From assembly GCA_964534765.1 (NCBI GenBank), contig CAZHRJ010000175.1, positions 1-5,517 of the forward strand: a stretch of DNA of 5,517 nucleotides. Direction: 5' to 3'. The stretch is from CAZHRJ01 sp964534765. GTDB lineage: Bacteria; Lindowbacteria; 2-12-FULL-62-27. This document shows, one piece after another, positions 1-5,517 of the stretch; the first letter of the stretch is position 1, and each line of letters starts with the position of its first letter. A program made the translations under genes and the position numbers. The notes under the pieces are model-generated. The model saw only the letters and a program-made list of their open reading frames with translations. It made no database searches and was not told where the DNA came from.

Positions 1-95
1 CGCCGACAGCGCCGCAGTCACTTCTCCCAGATGACCGAACCCATCGGAGCGCGAAGTTCCGCGCCGGGGCCGAACGAAAAGGCGCTCGGAACGGT

Positions 96-3000
96 TCAGG
101 CGGCTTTGCGGCCGCGCCAGGCGCCGTATACGGCGAGGCCGAGGACGCCCAGAACCACGAACGTCGCGCCCCAAGTACGTCCGCCGGAGCCGAACGACGG
201 TTGGTCCTTCGACGGTTTTTTGATTTCCTCCTCCATCTCGTATCCGGCGACGACTTCCGACTGACGCCGCGCGACTTTCTGGACCGGTTTTTCGGCGGCC
301 CACGCGGCGGCGATTTTTTGCATCTCCTGGGCCGCCCGCTCGCGCGTTTTTCCGCGGGCGACCTGCTGGATTTGTGTGAACTTCTGCACGATCTCGGGCG
401 CCGGAAGACCCGGGACGGTCAGCGTCGCCTCCACCAGTTTGTCGAGCAAGGGATTGTTGCAAACATGCTCGGAGCACGCGAGACCGCTTTCTAGCACGCT
501 CGTGACGTATTCGCGCGCCAGTGTTTTGGCGACCTCGGGATCTCCCGGCTTCCAGTATTCTTTCCGGATCGCCTCGAGCATCCGCGCGGTGATCGATTGA
601 TAGGCCCACGGATTCTTTTTCACGAAGAATTTTTTCATATCGAGATTGTATTTGTCCTTGACGTAGACCTCATACACCTCACGCCATTTCGCCTCGTCGA
701 CCACGTCGCGCTTGACGACCTGCCAGCCCCAGAGATTCTCGACAAAATCGCCCATCCGCGCCGCGCCTTCGTAGCCCTCAGCCTTCATGCCCGCGATCCA
801 TTTGGGATTGAGATAGCGCGATTTCATTTCGATGCCCATGACGCGATCGATCGAATCCATGCGCGGCTTTGAAGGATCCATGAGGTTCATGACCTGAAGG
901 TCCGGCGATTTTCCGTCCAGCTCCTGAATCGCGCGCGTGAGTCCGCCCGCGTACATGAAAAAGTCATCGTTATCGAGCGTGCCGTAGATTGCAGTCGACC
1001 GGCTGTGAACCACCGTCGACGTGCCCTTGAGGGTCATGCGATAGACTTCACCCATCGGCTCACCCCAAAATCCATGCCCGTATCCGTGACTCATGCGCCG
1101 CAGATACTCCTCGGCGACGACCGAATCCGACTCCCACGCGCCGCTGGCCTTGGCCATGCGCGAGACGTTCAAGTCGTACCGTCCGGGCGGCTCGTCGAAA
1201 ATCCGGACGCCCGCGAATCGCCCGGCCAACGCCGGCTCAACGCCGCGCCGAATCAATTCCGCGCGCGTCTCCAGATAGTGCTTGCGGACGAAATTATCCG
1301 GCTCATCGAGCTGTTCGACCATCTGCACCGCGCGGTCGATGTGACGTTCCAGCTCCGCGAACCACTCATGCGCCGAGCCCGAAATGACGATGTCGATGCG
1401 CGGCCGGCCCAGTTGCTCGCGCTGGATCAGCTCGATGCCCTCGATCTTGCCCCAGTCGTTCCACACGGGCCGCACGCCGAGCAGATACAAAATCTGCGAC
1501 TGCATCACGCCCTCGTGCCGGATCGTCTCGGTGCCCCAGAGGACGAACGCCAGTTTTTCCGGATAGGCGCCGCCGTGTTTCTCCCGGTATTCGGCGATCA
1601 GCTCATCGGTCAGACGCTGGCCGAGGACCCAGGCGGCTTTTTTCGGAATTTTCTGCGGGTTAAACGCAAAGAAATTTTTGCCGGTCGGCAGAGACTCGGG
1701 ATTTCGAACCGGATCGTTTCCCGTGCCGGTGGAGATGTAGCGGCCGGAGAGCGCCGCCAGCGTGTTTGAAATCTCCCGGCGCGCGCCCTTCTTGATATTC
1801 TCCTCGTGAGTCCTGCCCCTTGCAACCCGCGCATCGCCCGTCAGCCCGGACTCGACTTCCAAAATCGCCTCGACCGTGCTGGTCATCAACGTGTCGCGCG
1901 GAGCGTCGCCCATCGTGTGAAGGCCCGTCGGCGTGTTGGTCGATTTGAGCTCTTTCAGATATTCCTCGACCTCGTGCAGAACGTCGTGATTAAACGCCGT
2001 CGAATCGGGGGCGTCCGGACGTGTATCCATCCGGTGCTCGATCCGCAGATCTTTGGCGATGCCCATATGCCGGACTTTGTCGGCGGTGGCGGAGAGATAC
2101 TGTTGGGCCAACTGCGGATTTTTCTGCAACGCCACGTCGTGGTCGGAGATCATTTCAAAGAGTTCGGCGTATTCCTTGTAGAGACCGCCCTTCTGAAGCG
2201 GCGGGACCATGTGATCGATGACGACGGCAGCGCCGCGTCGTTTGGCGACGATTCCCTCGCCGACATCATCGACGATGTAGGGATAAATAATCGGCAGGTC
2301 CTGCGCCATGATCTCCGGATCGTCCTCACCGAGCAGGCCGACCTCCGCGCCCGGCAGCCACTCCTGCGTGCCGTGCGTGCCGGTGTGAATGAGGGCGTGC
2401 GCGCCGAACACGTGCTTGATCCAGAGGTACGCGGCGGCATACTGGTGCGGCGGCGCGAGTTCCTTGTCGTGGATCATCTTTTCGTAATTCTGTTCCCACC
2501 CGCGCGTGGGTTGAGGCAGGAGCGCGACGTTGCCATACCGGGCCGCCGGAATCGCAAACGAGCGTTCGCCGCTTTTCGGATCGTTCACGACCATGATGTC
2601 GGTCTTGTCCGCCGGTCCCCACGTCTTGAGAACGCGGGCCTGGAACGTGTCAGGGAGCTGAAGAAAATATTTCTGGTATTCCGCCACCGGCCACAGAACC
2701 GCGTCACCGTTTCGGATCATCGCGTCCAACTCCCCCGGCGCCCATCGGCCGACATTGCGGCCGTAGGCAAGGGCGTTTTTCAAAAGCATTTCCGCGGCGG
2801 GCTTCCGGTCTCCGACGGCGTATCCGGCGTCCCGCATCCCGCGCATGACGTTCTGGATGCTCTCAAAGACGTTCAAGTAACTCGCCCCGATTTTTTCCTT
2901 ACCGGGCGGATAGTTCCAATACATGAACGCGACGCGCTTCTCGGCGTTCGGTGTTGTCTGAAGTCTGTGCCAGGCGACAAATCGATCCACCATCCTCTGC

Positions 3001-4124
3001 ATGCGGTCTGGCATCGGCGTACGGTACAAGATGTCGAATCCGAACTCGGGATCTCGCTTCGCCACCTGTTGGCCAACCATCATCGGCACAATCGCGCCGG
3101 CGATTTCCGGCACCGCGATCTGCCACGCGACTTCAAACGGCGACAGCCCCTTCGGCCCGCCCGGCCGGTGCGGATGGTGCGCGACAATGGCGTCAAAGAC
3201 CGGAACGCCCACTTTGGATAGAACTTCCGTGGTATTGAAATCGGAAAACCGGAAAATAAATGAAATGACTCCGGCTGAAACCCGGGGCTTGCCGGCGGCG
3301 TCGATGAGAAGCGCCTCCGCGGCTTTGGCCTCTGGATAACCAAAACCTCCGAACACGTTGAATCCCCGCCCTTCGAGACTCGCGATGAACGAATCCTCGC
3401 ACGCGGAGTTGTACGAATAAAATGATGACCGGAACGTCAGAACGGCCGCCCACGGCGCGCCTTCTTTATACAGTCCCTTCTCCTTGTACCACGCCAGATA
3501 CGTGTCGAAGTGGGCCGTCGCAAGATCGCCTTGCGCATGCCGGTGAAAATATCCGGTCTGGAGCGGCGGCGCAGGATCGACCGGCGCCAAATCGTGGTAG
3601 CCGAAATATTTCCGGAGCAGATACGCCACCATGTTTTTTCGGTTCTCCGCGCCTTCGTAATCCCAGTATTGACGAAGTGTCGGGTCGTACCAGATGCCCA
3701 TCGCGGCATATTCGTCGTCGAGACCGGTGGTCTGATTCACCGCGAAAATCCGGCCGCCGCTCCGCCGCGCCGCCTGAATGATCTTGCTGGGAAATCCAGC
3801 CTGAACATCCGTTTGAATCCGGACCGACATGATATCGATGATGACGGCGTCGGATTTGACGAATTCCTCCTCTGTGTAATTTTCCGCCTCGAGATCCGCG
3901 GTGGTCTTGACGTCGACGGTGACGAGATCGCGAAGGTCCGGGTGTTCCGCGAAGAATTGCCGGAGTCCCGATGCGATGGTCGTCGGATTGTTGGGCCCGA
4001 CGAGATATTTGATCCGCACGTGCGGCTCTTCATGGCCCTCGTGCGCTTTGGCGGGCTGGAGCGGCCATATATATATGGAGAAGCACATCATCAAACAGTG
4101 AAGAATGCGATTCGACGATCTCAT
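96..4124 (-). CDS. hmuS: Exported, membrane-anchored CobN/BchH-family chelatase (HmuS-like)
   Basis: This 1342-aa protein belongs to the large-subunit family of cobalt and magnesium chelatases (CobN, BchH/ChlH). The core signature is visible as HTGTHGTQEWLPG at residues 580-592, followed by PIIYPYIVDDVGEG (611-624) and AKRRGAAVVIDHMVPPL (627-643). The C-terminal half keeps the family's HSR (1040-1042), DNDDFFMYAGGL (1051-1062) and LNPKWIAGMKAEGYEGA (1105-1121) blocks. Unlike cytosolic CobN, it begins with a signal peptide (about 1-27, AKA before the predicted cut). It ends with one hydrophobic span (about 1318-1335) and a basic RGRK tail, so the body should lie in the periplasm with the C-terminus in the cytoplasm. 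A C-x2-H-x-C cluster sits at 1217-1222. The ATGA overlap with the upstream gene and the arginines of the signal n-region support the chosen start. The exported form and the neighbours favour a HmuS-type haem or tetrapyrrole demetallase over cobalamin synthesis. Automatic annotation would probably say cobN; the substrate is inferred. Confidence 0.93.
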   Translation of the reverse strand: MRSSNRILHCLMMCFSIYIWPLQPAKAHEGHEEPHVRIKYLVGPNNPTTIASGLRQFFAEHPDLRDLVTVDVKTTADLEAENYTEEEFVKSDAVIIDIMSVRIQTDVQAGFPSKIIQAARRSGGRIFAVNQTTGLDDEYAAMGIWYDPTLRQYWDYEGAENRKNMVAYLLRKYFGYHDLAPVDPAPPLQTGYFHRHAQGDLATAHFDTYLAWYKEKGLYKEGAPWAAVLTFRSSFYSYNSACEDSFIASLEGRGFNVFGGFGYPEAKAAEALLIDAAGKPRVSAGVISFIFRFSDFNTTEVLSKVGVPVFDAIVAHHPHRPGGPKGLSPFEVAWQIAVPEIAGAIVPMMVGQQVAKRDPEFGFDILYRTPMPDRMQRMVDRFVAWHRLQTTPNAEKRVAFMYWNYPPGKEKIGASYLNVFESIQNVMRGMRDAGYAVGDRKPAAEMLLKNALAYGRNVGRWAPGELDAMIRNGDAVLWPVAEYQKYFLQLPDTFQARVLKTWGPADKTDIMVVNDPKSGERSFAIPAARYGNVALLPQPTRGWEQNYEKMIHDKELAPPHQYAAAYLWIKHVFGAHALIHTGTHGTQEWLPGAEVGLLGEDDPEIMAQDLPIIYPYIVDDVGEGIVAKRRGAAVVIDHMVPPLQKGGLYKEYAELFEMISDHDVALQKNPQLAQQYLSATADKVRHMGIAKDLRIEHRMDTRPDAPDSTAFNHDVLHEVEEYLKELKSTNTPTGLHTMGDAPRDTLMTSTVEAILEVESGLTGDARVARGRTHEENIKKGARREISNTLAALSGRYISTGTGNDPVRNPESLPTGKNFFAFNPQKIPKKAAWVLGQRLTDELIAEYREKHGGAYPEKLAFVLWGTETIRHEGVMQSQILYLLGVRPVWNDWGKIEGIELIQREQLGRPRIDIVISGSAHEWFAELERHIDRAVQMVEQLDEPDNFVRKHYLETRAELIRRGVEPALAGRFAGVRIFDEPPGRYDLNVSRMAKASGAWESDSVVAEEYLRRMSHGYGHGFWGEPMGEVYRMTLKGTSTVVHSRSTAIYGTLDNDDFFMYAGGLTRAIQELDGKSPDLQVMNLMDPSKPRMDSIDRVMGIEMKSRYLNPKWIAGMKAEGYEGAARMGDFVENLWGWQVVKRDVVDEAKWREVYEVYVKDKYNLDMKKFFVKKNPWAYQSITARMLEAIRKEYWKPGDPEVAKTLAREYVTSVLESGLACSEHVCNNPLLDKLVEATLTVPGLPAPEIVQKFTQIQQVARGKTRERAAQEMQKIAAAWAAEKPVQKVARRQSEVVAGYEMEEEIKKPSKDQPSFGSGGRTWGATFVVLGVLGLAVYGAWRGRKAA
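117..173 (-). other. C-terminal membrane anchor of the HmuS-like chelatase
   Basis: Residues about 1318-1336 form one hydrophobic segment (WGATFVVLGVLGLAVYGAW) followed by RGRKAA. A Gly/Ser and charged linker (about 1300-1317) precedes it. With the N-terminal signal peptide, this predicts a periplasmic protein tethered to the inner membrane by its C-terminus. Cytosolic CobN and BchH proteins lack such a tail. Confidence 0.8.
4044..4124 (-). other. Signal peptide of the HmuS-like chelatase
   Basis: Residues 1-27 show an n-region with Arg2 and Arg6, a hydrophobic stretch ILHCLMMCFSIYIWPL (7-22) and a c-region ending in AKA, which fits signal peptidase I cleavage before His28. There is no twin arginine and no lipobox cysteine at the cut, so Sec export is expected. 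If cleaved, the mature protein begins with HEGHEEPH. Confidence 0.8.
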
Positions 4125-4477
4125 TTGCCGGGAACGCCCTCCGGAACATAAATCACACGGCCATCAGCGAGTTTATAGGCGACTCCTAGCCGCAGGCCTT
4201 GCCCTTGCAGAGATTTGTCCGTCACTTTTTGAATTTTCACTTCCTTGCCCTTTTTGACGATGACTTCCAGATTTCCCTTCGCGTCCTGTTTCGTAATCGT
4301 GACCTCCGTTTCGGGCGACAGAAGATCCATCAGGCGATAGGCCGAGACGAGCGCGAACATGAGCCCCACCGCCAGGACCGTCGCCACGTCGAAGAGATTG
4401 GCGACCATGTCGAGCGGATTGTCGTCCGCCACCTCTCCGGCGTCCGACGCGCGACGGCGGCCCAGAAACTTCGTCAT
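4121..4477 (-). CDS. DUF2149-family single-span membrane protein (ExbD-like position, HmuV-type)
   Basis: This 118-aa protein has a short basic N-terminus (RRR at 7-9), one hydrophobic segment (about 29-50) and a C-terminal domain of about 68 residues that ends with YKLADGRVIYVPEG (101-114). The block NPLDMVANLFDVATVLAVGLMFALV (20-44) and the DGRVIYVPE end match what I know of DUF2149 proteins, which occur beside MotA/TolQ/ExbB and CobN-like genes. The basic N-terminus predicts N-in, C-out topology, as in ExbD and TolR. Asp30 lies at the start of the membrane span, where ExbD/TolR/MotB carry their proton-accepting aspartate; this parallel is my inference. The gene overlaps both neighbours by ATGA. 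Its own ribosome-binding site is poor (GGGCGG), so its translation probably depends on coupling to the ExbB-like gene. It is likely the stator partner of that channel. It corresponds to hmuV of Bacteroidetes hmu loci, a name that clashes with the unrelated ABC ATPase HmuV. Confidence 0.85.
   Translation of the reverse strand: MTKFLGRRRASDAGEVADDNPLDMVANLFDVATVLAVGLMFALVSAYRLMDLLSPETEVTITKQDAKGNLEVIVKKGKEVKIQKVTDKSLQGQGLRLGVAYKLADGRVIYVPEGVPGK
4138..4142 (-). promoter_or_regulatory. Possible, over-distant ribosome-binding site for the chelatase gene
   Basis: GGAGG on the minus strand lies 13 bases before the ATG at 4124, longer than the usual 5-9. Start-stop coupling through the ATGA overlap may therefore matter more than this site. 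The alternative starts at Met12 and Met13 have no purine-rich site and would lose the basic n-region of the signal peptide. Confidence 0.45.
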
Positions 4478-5079
4478 CGTCCGCCCGTTTTCTGCAGCGC
4501 GGCCAGTTCGGCGAGCAATTCCATCGTCCGGCGATCCTGCGACACCCAGCGCGCCTTGTACTGCGACAGGACATAGGCGACGCCCGCGATGAAGAGACCG
4601 ACGATCGTGGTGGTGAAGGCGATGATGAGCGCGTTGGCCATCTTGTCCATCTCGCCCTCCGCCAAAGCCGCCAAGGCCTGGCCCATCGGAATGAGCGTAC
4701 CCATGAGTCCAAGCATGGGACCGATCCTGACGAGACGCCGGTGCCGGGCCAGCTCCCAGTTCAAAGCTTCTTCCCGCTCCTGCAGGCGGTAAGCAATCTG
4801 CACGTCCAACGTGACTGCGGGCGATGAATTTTGAATTGACCGCAAAAATCGGCGGACGGCGGGGGACAACGCCGACAAATCTGCGTCGGCGGATAGAAAC
4901 ATCCCGGCGTCGGCGGGATCCGGAATTTTGACCGTCCGACGTCTCAATCCTTCGGCCAGAATCTCTCCGGCGCGAAAAACGATCACCCCAAAGAGGAAAA
5001 CCAGGATTGCCATGACCGGATAGAGCAACGCCTCGGAAATCACATAGAGCGCCGACTGCAACAAGGCCAGAAAATTCAT
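4474..5079 (-). CDS. MotA/TolQ/ExbB-family proton-channel protein (HmuU-type)
   Basis: This 201-aa inner-membrane protein has the ExbB/TolQ layout. The first span is at about 15-36, followed by a basic cytoplasmic segment (RRR at 46-48) and a loop to about 117. The second span (about 118-138) starts with RIGPMLGLMGTLIPM (118-132), the family's GLLGT-type motif, and a third span (about 150-172) carries three threonines (156-158) where TolQ/ExbB have a conserved pore threonine. A polar cytoplasmic tail follows. Such proteins conduct protons and pass the energy to an ExbD/TolR-like partner, here probably the DUF2149 protein next to it. The reading frame is open to 5310, but I place the start at the Met at 5079. 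That Met begins the hydrophobic N-terminus, has a GGAGG eight bases upstream, and overlaps the previous stop as ATGA; an earlier start would run 230 bases into the upstream gene. It corresponds to hmuU of Bacteroidetes hmu loci, not the ABC permease of that name. Confidence 0.9.
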   Translation of the reverse strand: MNFLALLQSALYVISEALLYPVMAILVFLFGVIVFRAGEILAEGLRRRTVKIPDPADAGMFLSADADLSALSPAVRRFLRSIQNSSPAVTLDVQIAYRLQEREEALNWELARHRRLVRIGPMLGLMGTLIPMGQALAALAEGEMDKMANALIIAFTTTIVGLFIAGVAYVLSQYKARWVSQDRRTMELLAELAALQKTGGR

Positions 5080-5420
5080 CGGACTTTCCTCCATCCTTTC
5101 CAGACGCCCAGCGAGAACAGCGCGGCCGTCAATCCCAACACGTGCGTCAGGTCCTTGCTCCGAACGGCTCTCGATGAACTGAACTGTTCCGACAGCGCGT
5201 AAATTTCGGCCGCTTTGGCATAGGCCGGCACCACGAGCGGTGAGAGGATGAAATATCCTGAAGCAAAAAGACACGCAAGACCCAGAAGGTCGGCGCCGGT
5301 CGACCACCATCGACCGAAGACACGCACCGGCGTTGCGATGGAAAAAAAGACAACGGCCAGAGCGAACAAGCCGGCGCCGGCGCCCATTACGATCAACATC
5401 GACGATTCACTCATCATCAT
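5076..5420 (-). CDS. Small three-helix membrane protein of the HmuS cassette (HmuT-type position)
   Basis: This 114-aa protein has three likely membrane spans (about 8-29, 42-64 and 92-107), short loops, and a basic C-terminal end (WKGWRKVR). It has no recognisable catalytic motif and I cannot assign a family from sequence alone. Its place just before the ExbB-like gene matches the small membrane protein found in hmu and other CobN/ExbB/DUF2149 clusters. That makes an accessory subunit of the same membrane complex the best guess. An in-frame TAG (5423-5421) lies directly before the first ATG, so the start must be one of the three tandem ATGs (5420, 5417, 5414) or the later Met8. No Shine-Dalgarno sequence is visible before them. 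The gene ends in an ATGA overlap with the ExbB-like gene, and its last codons contain that gene's ribosome-binding site. It is probably real because of its hydrophobic pattern and coupling, but its function is unknown. Confidence 0.78.
   Translation of the reverse strand: MMMSESSMLIVMGAGAGLFALAVVFFSIATPVRVFGRWWSTGADLLGLACLFASGYFILSPLVVPAYAKAAEIYALSEQFSSSRAVRSKDLTHVLGLTAALFSLGVWKGWRKVR
5088..5092 (-). promoter_or_regulatory. Ribosome-binding site deciding the ExbB-like start
   Basis: On the minus strand, GGAGG lies eight bases before the ATG at 5079. It sits within the last codons of the upstream 114-aa gene. This is the strongest Shine-Dalgarno sequence in the window and is the reason for choosing the 201-aa form over the 278-aa open frame. 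Confidence 0.8.
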
Positions 5421-5458
5421 CTAGATGGACGGCGGATTGGAGATCGAGATGGGGACTT

Positions 5459-5477
5459 GATCTAATGTTTGTAGATC
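5459..5477. repeat. Perfect 6-bp inverted repeat upstream of the operon genes
   Basis: GATCTA and TAGATC are separated by seven bases (ATGTTTG). The repeat lies about 40-57 bases before the first ATG of the 114-aa gene, in the AT-richest part of the upstream region. It could be an operator or a small hairpin. It does not resemble a Fur box. It overlaps the stop codon of the possible upstream gene tail, and a 6-bp palindrome can occur by chance. Confidence 0.35.
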
Positions 5478-5515
5478 TGAATTATCGTGAAGGCGCCGCG
5501 GCGCTCCACGCCTCC
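5462..5515 (-). CDS. Possible 3' end of an upstream gene (partial)
   Basis: Reading the minus strand from the window edge, one frame gives GGVERRGAFTIIQIYKH and then TAG at 5464-5462. Its third positions are mostly G or C, as in the genes here. The other two frames also run in from the edge (one stops at 5484-5482, the other at 5423-5421), so the frame choice rests only on codon pattern. Seventeen residues are too few to name a product. In hmu-type loci a receptor or haem-binding protein gene would be a plausible neighbour, but nothing here shows that. The end of the gene lies outside the window. Confidence 0.3.
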   Translation of the reverse strand, partial: GGVERRGAFTIIQIYKH

Positions 5516-5517
5516 AG

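Noticed and set aside
1..21. Possible start of a further downstream gene at GTG (21-19, minus strand), with GGGAGAA just before it
   Set aside because: The purine-rich site is only two bases from the GTG, only seven codons are visible before the window edge, and other frames are equally open.
49..64. GCGCG-AAGTTC-CGCGC inverted repeat after the chelatase stop, as a terminator
   Set aside because: The stem is only five base pairs and no T-run follows it on the minus strand, so it does not qualify as an intrinsic terminator.
1005..1769. Plus-strand open frame of 254 aa, and those at 3510-4151 (213 aa) and 4199-4576 (125 aa)
   Set aside because: These are antisense shadows of the chelatase and DUF2149 genes, with Arg/His-rich low-information products, no domains and no ribosome-binding site.
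1806..3221. Long plus-strand open frame of 471 aa antisense to the chelatase gene
   Set aside because: It lies wholly within a gene with clear family motifs. Its product is rich in Arg, His and Asp with no recognisable domain, and its openness follows from the G+C-biased codons of the opposite strand.
5080..5310. N-terminal extension of the ExbB-like protein to 278 aa
   Set aside because: The extra 77 residues overlap the 114-aa gene, are Arg-rich and lack ExbB similarity. The ATG at 5079 has a good GGAGG and the ATGA overlap.
5440..5500. Sigma-70 promoter for the operon
   Set aside because: TTCACG could serve as a -35 box, but no acceptable -10 box lies at 16-18 bases; the region is merely AT-richer than its surroundings.

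Overview
The window is a compact, single-direction operon fragment on the minus strand, from a Gram-negative bacterium with moderately high G+C (roughly 55-60% by eye, not counted). A Gram-negative host is inferred from a periplasm-directed chelatase and an ExbB-type inner-membrane channel. I cannot name the taxon; codon usage and gene content do not single one out.

Read in the direction of transcription (high to low coordinates), the layout is as follows. Bases 5517-5421 hold the probable 3' tail of an upstream gene, a short AT-richer gap and a perfect inverted repeat. A three-helix small membrane protein of 114 aa follows (5420-5076). Next is a MotA/TolQ/ExbB-family proton-channel protein of 201 aa (5079-4474), then a DUF2149-type single-span membrane protein of 118 aa (4477-4121). 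The last and largest gene encodes a 1342-aa CobN/BchH-family chelatase (4124-96) with a signal peptide and a C-terminal membrane anchor. Each of the three gene junctions is the same 4-base ATGA overlap, so the four genes appear to be translated as one coupled unit. About 95 bases with no convincing gene follow to the window edge.

The gene set matches the HmuS cassette of the hmu haem-utilisation loci of Bacteroidetes (small membrane protein, ExbB-like protein, DUF2149 protein and exported CobN-like HmuS). Here the chelatase is last rather than first. Similar CobN + MotA/TolQ/ExbB + DUF2149 groupings are known more widely. The likely joint role is handling a metallated tetrapyrrole on the outer face of the inner membrane. 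One possibility is removing metal from haem or a related macrocycle, with the ExbB/DUF2149 pair using the proton motive force in place of the ATPase partners (CobS/CobT, ChlI/ChlD) that normal chelatases need. The substrate cannot be read from the sequence. The rest of the plus strand consists of antisense shadows of the chelatase gene; no RNA gene, mobile element or CRISPR array is visible.
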